From assembly GCF_002005105.1 (NCBI RefSeq), contig NZ_MSCV01000005.1, forward strand, positions 124,001 to 188,000: a stretch of DNA of 64,000 bases, in the 5' to 3' direction. The first letter of the stretch is position 1. Every line of letters starts with the position of its first letter. Source of the DNA: Methylocaldum sp. 14B (GTDB lineage: Bacteria > Pseudomonadota > Gammaproteobacteria > Methylococcales > Methylococcaceae). Positions 28,101 to 37,311 of the stretch are shown here, one piece after another. Made by a program: the position numbers and the translations under genes. Below the pieces are notes generated by a model. That model was given only the letters and a program-made list of their open reading frames with translations, made no database searches and was not told the origin of the DNA.

Positions 28101-30221
28101 ATGCTTTCCGGATCATCTCTCATGGACGACAAAACCTTAAAACCGATACGACTGATCGGCGTGGCCTTCGACCGCGACGCCGAAACGGGGCCGGAATCCT
28201 TGCGCCTTCTGGGCTTGGATCGGAGGCTGAGGAGCCGGGGCGTTCCAGCCAACTGGCAAACGATTCTCCATCCGCACCGAATACTGGACAAGGTGCCCAA
28301 GGTGGCGGATCTCTGCGAACGAGCGGCACAGGAAACCGAGAGCGCCCTGAGAGCCGGCGAATTTTTCGCCGTATTGGGGGATGACCATTCTTGTGCCGTA
28401 GGCTCCTGGACTGGTGCGGCGGCGGCTTTGGCCGAACGAGGCCCTTTGGGGCTGATCTGGATCGACGCCCACATGGACAGCCATGTGCCGGAGACGAGCC
28501 CCAGCGGCGCATTGCACGGCATGCCTCTCGCGTGCCTCCTCGGTTTCGGCGAACCGTCTCTGGTGAATTTGGGCGGATTCGGCCCGAAGCTGTTTCCCCG
28601 GCATGTTTGCCTGATCGGCGTCCATAGCTTCGAGCCGGCCGAGCAAGCTTTGCTGGAAAGGCTCGGCGTCCGGATCTTCTATTTGGGCGAAGTCCTTCGG
28701 CGCGGCCTGAACAACGTCATGGAGGAAGCGTTGTCCATCGTCCAATCCGATACGGCCGGCTTCGGCGTCACCCTCGATCTCGACGCCATCGATCCGAAGG
28801 ACGCGCCTGGGGTCACGACGCCGGTGGCGGGCGGCATTTCCGGCGAGGAAATGATCGGCGCTTTGGCCATGCTCCAGGGCAATCCGGGCTTTCTCGGCAT
28901 CGAAATCGTGGAATTCGACGCGCCCCGCGATAGGAACCGTGCCACGATCTATCTGGCCAGCGATCTCTTGCTGGCTGCCGTGGTTCCCGAGCGAACCGCG
29001 CGAGCGGAAGACGTTCTGAGCATCACCGAACGCTATGGCGCGCACAACTACGACACCTTGCCGGTGGTTTTGACCCGAGGCGAGGGCGTCTACCTTTGGG
29101 ACGTCGAAGGGAAACGCTATCTGGACATGATGGGCGCCTATTCCGCCGCAAGCCATGGTCATGCCCATCCGCGCCTGGTCCGAACCTTGACCGAGCAGGC
29201 GAAGCGGCTGGCCATCACCTCGCGGGCCTTTCACAGCGACCGGCTCGCGCCTTTCCTCAAGAGGGCTTGCGAACTGACCGGACAGGACATGGCGCTGCCG
29301 ATGAACACCGGCGCCGAAGGCGTGGAGACCGCGCTGAAAGCCGCCCGCAAGTGGGCGTATCAGGTCAAGGGCGTGGCTCCCGACAGCGCCGAAATCATCG
29401 CCTGTCGAGGCAATTTCCACGGGCGGACTATCGCGATCGTAGGTCTTTCATCCGAGCCCGGCTACCGCGAAGGCTTCGGGCCGTTTCCGCCGGGCTTGAA
29501 ACTGATTCCGTACGGCGATTCCGCGGCCTTGGCCGATGCGATTACCGAGAACACGGCGGCGTTTCTGGTCGAGCCGGTCCAGGGAGAGGGCGGCATCGTC
29601 GTCCCGCCGGCGGGTTATCTCGCCGAATGCGCCCGGATTTGCCGGGAGCGGAAGGTTTTGCTGCTGTGCGACGAGGTTCAGACGGGGCTTGGCCGAACCG
29701 GCAAATTCCTGGCTTCCGAGCATGAAGGCGTGAAACCCGACGGCCTGATCCTCGGCAAGGCGTTGGGAGGCGGTTTGCTGCCGGTGTCGGCATTTCTGGC
29801 GAGCCGCGAGGTGATGGGCGTTTTCGGCCCGGGCCATCACGGCAGCACCTTCGGCGGCAATCCTCTGGCTGCGGCGGTCGGGCTGGAGGCGCTCAATGTG
29901 ATCGTCGAGGAAGGGTTGGCCGAGCGCTCGGACGAGCTCGGCGCCCATTTTCTCGAAGGGCTGCGCGCTTTGAGGAGCCCTCTGATTCGCGAGGTCCGCG
30001 GCAAAGGTTTGTTCATTGGTCTGGAACTTAACTCAGGTTTCTCCGGCCGCGAGTTCTGTATGAGGCTGATGGAGCACGGGATTCTGACCCGCGAGACCCA
30101 TCAAACCGTCATCCGATTCGCACCGCCTCTGGTCATCGAACGCAGGGAAGTCGAGTGGGCGGTGGAGACGCTCGAGACCGTCATTCGAGATCTGGAACGC
30201 AATTGTCCCGGCAAGGGGTAA
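28101..30221 (+). CDS. Arginase / ornithine aminotransferase fusion
   Basis: 706 residues from the ATG at 28101, which has GGAGG at 28088-28092; the frame is open upstream but lacks homology. Residues about 8-300 are an arginase-fold ureohydrolase with Mn ligands in GDDHS, DAHMDSH and TLDLDAIDP. Residues about 310-700 are an ornithine aminotransferase with TGAEGVETALKAARKW, the LLLCDEVQTGLGRTGK motif and PLP lysine K553 in LILGKALGG. A single chain would take arginine to ornithine plus urea, then to glutamate semialdehyde. With divergent putA, arginine and proline both drain to glutamate. The GDDHS variant of the usual GGDHS is the only odd motif. Confidence 0.9.
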   Translation: MLSGSSLMDDKTLKPIRLIGVAFDRDAETGPESLRLLGLDRRLRSRGVPANWQTILHPHRILDKVPKVADLCERAAQETESALRAGEFFAVLGDDHSCAVGSWTGAAAALAERGPLGLIWIDAHMDSHVPETSPSGALHGMPLACLLGFGEPSLVNLGGFGPKLFPRHVCLIGVHSFEPAEQALLERLGVRIFYLGEVLRRGLNNVMEEALSIVQSDTAGFGVTLDLDAIDPKDAPGVTTPVAGGISGEEMIGALAMLQGNPGFLGIEIVEFDAPRDRNRATIYLASDLLLAAVVPERTARAEDVLSITERYGAHNYDTLPVVLTRGEGVYLWDVEGKRYLDMMGAYSAASHGHAHPRLVRTLTEQAKRLAITSRAFHSDRLAPFLKRACELTGQDMALPMNTGAEGVETALKAARKWAYQVKGVAPDSAEIIACRGNFHGRTIAIVGLSSEPGYREGFGPFPPGLKLIPYGDSAALADAITENTAAFLVEPVQGEGGIVVPPAGYLAECARICRERKVLLLCDEVQTGLGRTGKFLASEHEGVKPDGLILGKALGGGLLPVSAFLASREVMGVFGPGHHGSTFGGNPLAAAVGLEALNVIVEEGLAERSDELGAHFLEGLRALRSPLIREVRGKGLFIGLELNSGFSGREFCMRLMEHGILTRETHQTVIRFAPPLVIERREVEWAVETLETVIRDLERNCPGKG

Positions 30222-30249
30222 AAGCATGCGGCTCCGGTCTTTGCGCTTT

Positions 30250-30562
30250 TTCCAATTCCACTTGGAAAACGGTGTTCATGGCCGATCAGTTCAGCGATGT
30301 CCACAATGCGGAAGGGCAGGTCAATCCCGATGGAACGCCCAGTCCGAGCGGGCAGTTCGGCAAGATCGAGGACTGCGCCATCGTCAAGCTCGCCACCAGC
30401 TATCGGATCAAGCCCTTGAATACCGACGTGTTCGTCAGCGTGAAAAACCTCTTCGACCAGAACTACATCGTGGATCGCACCCGCGGCATATTGCCGGGCT
30501 CGCCGAGACTGGTGCAGGCGGGATTCAAACTAGACTTCCGAGCCTTTCCTGACCGCTCTTAG
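30250..30562 (+). pseudogene. C-terminal remnant of a TonB-dependent receptor
   Basis: A frame 28 bp after the arginase fusion encodes the last ~95 residues of a FecA-type outer-membrane receptor: VFVSVKNLFDQNYIVDRTRG, then GSPRLVQAGFKLDF, the classic last beta-strand ending in an aromatic. There is no signal peptide, plug or upstream barrel, so this is a decayed fragment. A full FecA-like gene is at 34541, so duplication followed by loss, or recombination, is possible. Confidence 0.8.
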
Positions 30563-30598
30563 CCGGTTTGACGCCGCACAAGGACGTACGGCGCAAGG

Positions 30599-31432
30599 TC
30601 ATTCCTTGACGCTTCCCAGTACCAGTCCTTCGATGTAGTACTTCTGGAGGACGAGAAACAGGATGATCACCGGCAGCACGGTGAGCACCGAGCCGGCCAT
30701 CATCAGTTCGGCGTCTTGCACGTGTTCGCCGAGCAGGTTGGCGAGAGCGACCGGCAGCGTGTAAAGATCGCTGTCGGTCAGGATGATGAGCGGCCACATG
30801 AAGTCGTTCCAGGTGCCCATGAAGGTGAAGATGGCCAGGGTGACCAGGATCGGCTTGCACAGAGGCAGTACCAGGGTCCGGTAAATCCTGAATTCGCCGG
30901 CGCCGTCGATGCGGGCGGCATCCAGCAGGCTGTCCGGAATCGACAGCGCATACTGCCGGATCAGAAAAATGCCGAAAATGCTCGCCATGCCGGGTACGAT
31001 CACGCCGCTGTAAGTATTCACCAGCCCCATCTCTTTAAGCATCAGGAACAAGGGCAGCATGGCGACCTGCGCCGGAATCACCATGGAGGCCAGAAGCAGA
31101 CGAAACAGGCGGTCGCGTCCCTTGAACCGCAGCTTGGCGAAGGCGTAGCCCGCCATGGAATTGAGCAGCAGGGAGAGCACGGTGACCGATGTGGCGATCA
31201 GCGTGCTGTTCAGGAGATAGGCGGCGAGATTCAAGCGGGAGAACAGCATCCGGTAATGTTCCAGCGTCGGCGCTGCCGGCAGCAGCGGAGGCGGGAACCG
31301 GTTCGCCTCGGCCGAAGACATCAAGGACACGGAAACCATCCAGAACAGCGGGAACAGAGTCGCGATCACCGCCGCGATCAGCGCGAGGTGAAGCAGCAGT
31401 GTCTTGATCGGTTTTTCGGAAAATACGGCCAC
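30599..31432 (-). CDS. Carbohydrate ABC transporter permease (MalG type)
   Basis: 277 residues from a GTG start at 31432, 2 bp after the stop of the partner permease; a longer frame is open upstream but overlaps it. Six hydrophobic segments are visible, beginning LLLHLALIAAVIATLFPLFW. The EAA loop that docks the ATPase is DAARIDGAGEFRIYRTLVLP (about 180-199). It forms the inner-membrane channel with the MalF-type partner. The operon has no ATPase gene in this window, so a shared MsmK/MalK-type ATPase elsewhere is needed. Confidence 0.9.
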   Translation of the reverse strand: MAVFSEKPIKTLLLHLALIAAVIATLFPLFWMVSVSLMSSAEANRFPPPLLPAAPTLEHYRMLFSRLNLAAYLLNSTLIATSVTVLSLLLNSMAGYAFAKLRFKGRDRLFRLLLASMVIPAQVAMLPLFLMLKEMGLVNTYSGVIVPGMASIFGIFLIRQYALSIPDSLLDAARIDGAGEFRIYRTLVLPLCKPILVTLAIFTFMGTWNDFMWPLIILTDSDLYTLPVALANLLGEHVQDAELMMAGSVLTVLPVIILFLVLQKYYIEGLVLGSVKE

Positions 31433-31434
31433 TG

Positions 31435-32319
31435 TCAGATTTCCCGTCGCCTCAATCTCAACTGCAACACTGTCCCCGTCAGAATGATGAGAAACAACGT
31501 GAAGGCCACCGCCGCCGCGTAGCCGAGATTCCACCAGCGAAAACCTTCCTGGAACATCAGGAGCGCCACGCTCAGGGTGCTGTTGGCGGGACCGCCCTGG
31601 GTCATCACGTAAGGTTCGGCGAAAAGCTGGAAGTAGCCGATCATCGTGATGACGGTGACGAAGACGAAGGTCGGCGCCAGCATGGGCAAGGTGATGTGGC
31701 GGAATTGGCGCCAGGTGCTCGCGCCGTCGATCACCGCGGCTTCGTACAAACGGACCGGAATGCTTTGCAGCCCGGCGATGAAGATGATCATGTTGAAGCC
31801 GAAATTCTTCCAGATCGCCATCAGGATGATGGCCGGCATGGCCCAGTCGGGGTCGCCCAGCCAGTCGACGGTATCGAGCCCGAGCAGTCCGAGCAGATAA
31901 TTCAAGAAGCCGTAGCGGGGATGGTAGAGATAGCGCCAGACCACGGCTATCGCCACCAGGGTGGTGACGACCGGCAGGAACAGCAGCGAGCGGAACAGTC
32001 CCTTGAACCGGACCAGGCGGTGGTTGACCAAGAGCGCCGCGCCCAGCGACACGGCCACCGACAACGGGCCGCCTACAAGCACGAAATACAGGGTGTTCTT
32101 GAGCGCGGTCCAGAACAAGGGGTCGCCGAGCAACCGAAGATAGTTGTCGAGCGCCACAAAGCGCAGCCGTTCGTGGTCGCCGAGGGCGTAGATGTCGAAA
32201 TCGGTAAAGCTGAGCAGCAGCGACGCCGCGACCGGCAGGAAAAAGAAGACGACGATCAGGATCAAGGCCGGCGCAAGGAACCAGAAGGCGGTATTCGCCG
32301 GTAACAGCGGGGTTTTCAT
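31435..32319 (-). CDS. Carbohydrate ABC transporter permease (MalF type)
   Basis: 294 residues, six predicted membrane helices starting FWFLAPALILIVVFFFLPVA. The EAA motif is YEAAVIDGASTWRQFRHITL (about 202-221). The ATG overlaps the stop of the substrate-binding protein gene (ATGA), indicating translational coupling. The substrate is a sugar or sugar derivative by family; which one cannot be told. Confidence 0.9.
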   Translation of the reverse strand: MKTPLLPANTAFWFLAPALILIVVFFFLPVAASLLLSFTDFDIYALGDHERLRFVALDNYLRLLGDPLFWTALKNTLYFVLVGGPLSVAVSLGAALLVNHRLVRFKGLFRSLLFLPVVTTLVAIAVVWRYLYHPRYGFLNYLLGLLGLDTVDWLGDPDWAMPAIILMAIWKNFGFNMIIFIAGLQSIPVRLYEAAVIDGASTWRQFRHITLPMLAPTFVFVTVITMIGYFQLFAEPYVMTQGGPANSTLSVALLMFQEGFRWWNLGYAAAVAFTLFLIILTGTVLQLRLRRREI

Positions 32320-33569
32320 GGCGCCCGTTTCCGCAACAGCCAGCGACGCTTTTCGAGAATCCGGTCTACGTCCTTGTCCAGGGCAGCTAAGGCTTGCTCC
32401 TCGGTCAATTCGCCGCGCACTGCTTTTTCCGTGTGATGGGCGATTTTGCTGGCGATGCGTTCCCATTCGGGAATTTTCGGCGTGGACACCACCCGCTCCA
32501 ACTGCGTCTTGAAGGCCTGCGTGCGAGCCGCTGTGGCCAGATCGGGGTGCAGCCAGGCGGAGCGGCGGGCGGGGAGGTCGCCGGTCAGACGGTAAAAGGC
32601 AAGCTGTTGTTCGGGTTCGGAGAGAAATTCGATCAGCTTCCAGGCTTGATCTTTACGGCTGGAACTTCGGGCGATCGCGAGACTGGCGCCGCCGGCCAGT
32701 GAAACGCCGGGATAACTCTCATCGGGAGCCGGCATCGGCGCGGTGGCCCACCGGCCTTGCATGGACTTCGGAAGCCGGTGTTCGAACTCGACGATATTCC
32801 AGGGCCCGGTGACATACATCGCGAAATAGCCGCTGGCGAATTCCTGATAAAGATTGGCGATCTGGGCTTCCGATACGGCGGGTGCATACCCCCGGCGGAA
32901 GATGTCGAGATAAAAACGAAAAGCCTGGCGAAAGGCATCGCTCCGGAAATTGCCGAACCGGGCCTCGTCGCGGAGCAGTTCTGACCCCATTTGCAGCGCG
33001 AGGATCACCGGGACCTGCCATTCGTTCATGGGCAAGAGCAGCGCGTAGCGGTCTCCACCGGGCAACGCCGCGATTGCCGCCATCGCCGCGAGCCATTCGT
33101 TCCAGGTCTTGGGCGGCGCCGAAAAACCGGCCTTGACCAGAATATCGGTACGGTAGAAGAGCAGGCGGGTATCGACATACCAAGGCAGACCGTGAAGCCG
33201 TCCGTCGATTTCGTTGGTTTCGATGATGCCCTCGAAATAATCCTCCCGTTGTTGGGCCGTCAGCCTATTGTCAAGACTGTCGACGGCTTTCAGAACGACG
33301 AATTCCGGAATCCAAGTATTGCCCAACTGAAAGACATCGGGCATCGCGTCGCCCGCATAGGCGGTCAACAGCTTTTCGTGAGCCGCGCTCCAGGGAATTT
33401 GCTGAACCTTGACTTGAAGTTCCGGATGGAGCCGCTCGAATTCGGGCATCAGAGACTGAACCACCTCGCCTTCTTGCCCCATGGCCCAGAATTCGAGAAC
33501 GGTTTTTTCCCTGTCCCCACCGCACGCGCCAAGCAGGGCGGGCATCAGCAAAAAACCGATCAGGCGCAC
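32316..33569 (-). CDS. Extracellular sugar-binding lipoprotein of ABC importer
   Basis: 417 residues. The signal peptide MRLIGFLLMPALLGAC carries a lipobox LGAC, so the mature protein is a lipoprotein tethered to a membrane. Family 1 solute-binding features are present: VLEFWAMGQEGEVVQSLMPE at the start, FQLGNTWIPEFV, and an AGGASLAIARSSSRKDQAWK segment. It is the first gene of the leftward three-gene importer. The permeases follow with overlaps; the ATPase is missing from the operon. Confidence 0.92.
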   Translation of the reverse strand: MRLIGFLLMPALLGACGGDREKTVLEFWAMGQEGEVVQSLMPEFERLHPELQVKVQQIPWSAAHEKLLTAYAGDAMPDVFQLGNTWIPEFVVLKAVDSLDNRLTAQQREDYFEGIIETNEIDGRLHGLPWYVDTRLLFYRTDILVKAGFSAPPKTWNEWLAAMAAIAALPGGDRYALLLPMNEWQVPVILALQMGSELLRDEARFGNFRSDAFRQAFRFYLDIFRRGYAPAVSEAQIANLYQEFASGYFAMYVTGPWNIVEFEHRLPKSMQGRWATAPMPAPDESYPGVSLAGGASLAIARSSSRKDQAWKLIEFLSEPEQQLAFYRLTGDLPARRSAWLHPDLATAARTQAFKTQLERVVSTPKIPEWERIASKIAHHTEKAVRGELTEEQALAALDKDVDRILEKRRWLLRKRAP

Positions 33570-33654
33570 GTAAGGTTTTCCGGCAGGTGTCGAGACACGG
33601 TATTCATTGTTTGTTTATTTATCGCGGGAAAACCCCCGGCTCTGCCGCAATGCC

Positions 33655-34200
33655 ATTAAGTTAAGCCGTCATTCCGGCAGGGATTGCCGAAATCCAGTGC
33701 ACAAGGAAGTGAGAGGCCTTTGCCGTCCTTGGCGTCTGGACCCCGGCATTCCCTGCCGGGGTGACGTCATTCGTCTTAACTTAACGGCAGTGCGGCTCTG
33801 TCGGGGGACTCGCAGAGTTTGACATTTCCGGGAGTCAGGTATTGTCCCAATTTCGCTGGGCCGTCATTCCAATCGCAAACGGGCGTTCTGGGAGCGCCAG
33901 AACGCCCCTTCCGGCAGGGATTGCTCACCCCGTCCTTGGGGTTCGTCCTTCGGACCGTGCTGCGCACGTCCAAATTTGCTCCGGGCAAATTTGTGCCGGA
34001 CAAACCGGCAGGACAGCCGGTTTGCACGCATCGCGCCCGAAGGGTGCCGGGCAGGATCGCCCGGCATGAATCCAGTTCACAGGGATTGTGAATGGTCGAA
34101 ACCATCCGTGGTCACTGGACCCCGGCACTCCAATCGCAAACGGGCCTTTAGTCGCCCCCTCCCTGCCGGGGTGACGACATGGCTTTTGCCCGATGGCGGT
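33655..34200. repeat. Two CATTCC-type palindrome copies, one empty and one filled
   Basis: The copy at about 33665-33775 has GTCATTCCGGCAGGGATTGC and CCCCGGCATTCCCTGCCGGG uninterrupted. The copy at about 33860-34180 carries a 42-bp hairpin unit at 33871-33912 after CATTCC and a 31-bp unit at 34132-34162 after CACTCC. The pair therefore shows empty and filled states of two insertion sites. No gene is supported between 33570 and 34440. Confidence 0.85.
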
Positions 34201-34445
34201 CAGGCCCCTTTGAGGGGCCAGCCGTCGAAAGCCACCGGCTTTGCCGGTGGATCGTTACTTTTAGAAAGCAGCCGATCGTCAATTTACCACAGCACCAGGC
34301 CCGCACGGCGAGACGGTTTGCTCCCGACAACTTGCCGAGTTTCAGCATAGCCCGCGCGTGTGCCGATTGAGGAACGAGGCCGAAGAAAGCCCCCTTCTCC
34401 GATCAGAAATGATTTACTGTTCAACGTCGTAATAGTTCTCAAAAA

Positions 34446-34465
34446 GAGATTGATTATCATTAATC
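34446..34465. promoter_or_regulatory. Probable Fur box upstream of FecA-like receptor
   Basis: GAGATTGATTATCATTAATC matches much of the GATAATGATAATCATTATC Fur consensus and lies 76 bp before the receptor start in an AT-rich stretch. Iron-dependent repression is expected. Confidence 0.65.
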
Positions 34466-34540
34466 TTAGATATACAGTGAAGCCATGCCGTTTAAGCGAG
34501 TTTCTTAGCGCAGGCACTGATTAAAACCTTTGGGGAAGGT

Positions 34541-36802
34541 ATGTTGCTATCCAAGCGAATCGTTGGGCCATTGTCATTGGCCTGTCTTTCGGTGAACCTG
34601 GCGTCACAGGTTCAGGCAGATGATCAAGCTGCGCCACCGGCAAGCCTCGGCACGATCCAGGTCGTAGGCAGCGAGGAGCAAGCCAGGGACATGCCGGCTT
34701 CAGCGCAATACATCGACACTTCGGAAATTCGCGATCAAAGTTACAGCGACGTCAACCGCATTTTACGTCGCGTGCCCGGCGTCAACATCCGGGAGGAGGA
34801 TGGTTTCGGATTATTTCCCAACATCAGTTTCCGCGGCGTCGACACGACCCGAAGTGCCAAGATTACCGTGATGGAAGACGGTGTCTTAACCGCGCCGGCG
34901 CCTTATTCCGCACCCGCCGCATATTTTTCGCCCGCTGCCGGACGCATGAGCGGAATTGAAGTCTTGAAAGGCTCGAGTCAAATCAAATACGGTCCGCATA
35001 TCACCGGCGGGGTGCTCAACTATTTGTCAACTCCGATTCCGGACAGCGGCAAGGCCTATCTGAAATTTCTCTACGGCAGTTATAACGAAGTCAGAACGCA
35101 CGGGTTTGTTGGCGATACCTTGAGCACGGAAAACGGCCGTTTCGGTTACTTGGTAGAAGGCTTTTACCGCGGTTCGGACGGGTTCAAGACTATTGATGAA
35201 ACACCCGATTTCCGCAATGGCGACGAAACCGGATTTCAACAGGTCGAGCCGATGGTGCGTTTGTCCTGGGAACCCAACACGGATATCTACCAAAAGCTCG
35301 AGGTCAAGTTCGGCTATTCGAATATGGATGCCGATGAAACCTATCTCGGCTTGAGCGACAACGATTTCAGGAAAGATCCTTATCGGCGGTATTCGGCCTC
35401 GCGCTTCGATAATATAGAAACCGAGCACTTTAGAGGATTTGCTCGTTATTTCATTTCTCCGACCGAGAATTTGGATATTGTCACGACGGCTTACTACAGC
35501 GAATTCAACAGGAATTGGCAAAAGTTGAACGATCTCAGGGGCGGGGTAACGGGCAATATGGATCTATCCGCCGCCCTGGCGGGCGCCAGGAACGGTCTGG
35601 GTCTCGACTGTTTGAAAGGGAACATCGCGTGTAATTTGAGAGTGCGTGACAACAACCGCAGTTATTATTTGGGCGGTGTTGAAACAGTTGCGAATTATCG
35701 TCTTGATTTAGGCGCCACACATCACGAGCTCAGTGGGGGATTCCGTTATCACGAGGACCAGGAAACCCGGTTTCAGCACGATACTCTCTATAACCAGGCG
35801 GCGGATGGAACGATTATCGGCAAGACCGTCGGTGCGCCGGGAAGCCAAGACGACAGAAAAGGCTTGACCAATGCTTATGCCTTTTTCCTGAAGGACCGCA
35901 TCGAGTGGGGGAAATGGGGTTTTACTCCGGGTATCCGTTACGAGCACTTGTATCAGACATATAAGAACAACCTGTCGCCTGCGAATAACGGCAGCAGCTC
36001 TCTCGATATGTATGCCGGAGGCGCGAGTCTCGATTATCGTTTTAACGAAGACTTCATGATGTTCACTAGTGTTCATCGTGGGTTTTCGCCGCCAGGTCCC
36101 CAGGATGCCGTGGTTGACAAGCTTAAGGAAGAAACCAGTAACGCCTATGAACTCGGTGGACGCTATACCCACGGTGCGTTCTCCGCCGAAGTTATCGGAT
36201 TTTATACGCAGTTCGAGAATTTATTGGTTATCGACAGCATAGGCGGCACCGGCAGCGATGCGAATCAAAACTTCGGCAAAGTCGACAGCCGCGGCGTCGA
36301 ACTGGCTCTGAATTTCGATGCCGGCGACGCTTTCGCATGGGGTTTCCGCAATCCTTACTTTTTGTCATTCACTTATACCGACGCGGTGCAGCTGAACGAT
36401 GCCGCCTCTACCAACCCGGAATCGATTTTCAGCTTCGGCAAGGAAGGCAACCGCGTACCCTATATTCCCGAGTACACGCTCAGCTTCGGCAGTGGCCTGC
36501 ACTTCGACCATTGGGGGGTGGACGTCGTAGTTAACTATGTCGGCGAAACATACACCAGCGCGAGCAACACCAGCGAACAAGTCAACGGCGCAGGCCAACC
36601 GGATGCCCGCTTCGGCAAGACCGACGACTTTGTCCTTCTCGATATCTCCGGCTACTATCAACTCACCAAGGGCGTAAAGGTGTTGGCAGGCGTCCAGAAT
36701 GCGACGGACGAGGAATACATCGTGTCACGACAGCCGCACGGTCCACGCCCCGGCATGCCTTTATTCGCCTACGGCGGCTTCGAGCTGGATTTCGACATTT
36801 AG
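34541..36802 (+). CDS. TonB-dependent outer-membrane receptor, FecA-like
   Basis: 753 residues. The signal peptide ends near SQVQA (about 27). The plug domain contains GTIQVVGSEEQARDMPASAQ, VPGVNIREEDGFGLFPNISF, VMEDGVLTAPAPYSAPAAYF and IEVLKGSSQIKYGPHITGG, typical of ferric-dicitrate receptors. The beta-barrel ends with a terminal aromatic strand (GFELDFDI). It imports a ferric chelate across the outer membrane with TonB energy. AAGG precedes the ATG, and a Fur-type operator lies upstream. No FecI/FecR pair or periplasmic-binding ABC genes are adjacent, so regulation is probably by Fur alone. Confidence 0.92.
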   Translation: MLLSKRIVGPLSLACLSVNLASQVQADDQAAPPASLGTIQVVGSEEQARDMPASAQYIDTSEIRDQSYSDVNRILRRVPGVNIREEDGFGLFPNISFRGVDTTRSAKITVMEDGVLTAPAPYSAPAAYFSPAAGRMSGIEVLKGSSQIKYGPHITGGVLNYLSTPIPDSGKAYLKFLYGSYNEVRTHGFVGDTLSTENGRFGYLVEGFYRGSDGFKTIDETPDFRNGDETGFQQVEPMVRLSWEPNTDIYQKLEVKFGYSNMDADETYLGLSDNDFRKDPYRRYSASRFDNIETEHFRGFARYFISPTENLDIVTTAYYSEFNRNWQKLNDLRGGVTGNMDLSAALAGARNGLGLDCLKGNIACNLRVRDNNRSYYLGGVETVANYRLDLGATHHELSGGFRYHEDQETRFQHDTLYNQAADGTIIGKTVGAPGSQDDRKGLTNAYAFFLKDRIEWGKWGFTPGIRYEHLYQTYKNNLSPANNGSSSLDMYAGGASLDYRFNEDFMMFTSVHRGFSPPGPQDAVVDKLKEETSNAYELGGRYTHGAFSAEVIGFYTQFENLLVIDSIGGTGSDANQNFGKVDSRGVELALNFDAGDAFAWGFRNPYFLSFTYTDAVQLNDAASTNPESIFSFGKEGNRVPYIPEYTLSFGSGLHFDHWGVDVVVNYVGETYTSASNTSEQVNGAGQPDARFGKTDDFVLLDISGYYQLTKGVKVLAGVQNATDEEYIVSRQPHGPRPGMPLFAYGGFELDFDI

Positions 36803-37311
36803 AGCATTTTGCGGTTCGGTGTGTTAGCAGGCCGGGAAGCCTTTTCCGACGAAACCGAGCTTCACAGACCCGCGCATTGGCAAGGGATTGCCGGCCTACT
36901 GCTTATTCCTGCCTTCATGTTTGTGGCGCGGGGGAGTCTTCGGACCAAAAGGATGCCATAGGGGGTACGCAGAGCGGACATAACGACGGGATCCGTGCAG
37001 CCTGCCGCGAAATCGCGGCAAACTGGCTTGAATGCCCCGCCGTCGCTTCCCGTCAAAAGTACAATGAATCGCGCATCCGGCGGCAATTACTCCGCCGGGG
37101 TCTCCATTGCCACGGCTCGTTCGCTTACAGTCAAAGTCCAGCGAAGGGGGAGTCGTAGGTTTATCTCCGAAGCACGCCAAGGCCGTGTCCGAGCCATCGC
37201 AGGTGGTCCGTTTCCCAAGCTCCGCGGCAGGGGGTAATGCCAATGCATCACGATCCTGCCGCTATCCCGCGCCATTTCGTCAAACTCCTTTCCGCTGCCA
37301 CGACCGCTCCT
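36803..37311. other. 509-bp intergenic stretch, no gene seen
   Basis: Follows the FecA-like gene and precedes the TAGAGC element. It holds one degenerate palindrome near 36875 and otherwise no recognisable repeat, RNA or protein signal. Confidence 0.5.

Noticed and set aside
36862-37086. 74-codon minus-strand frame after the FecA-like gene
   Set aside because: No ribosome site, no motif, and it overlaps a degenerate palindrome.
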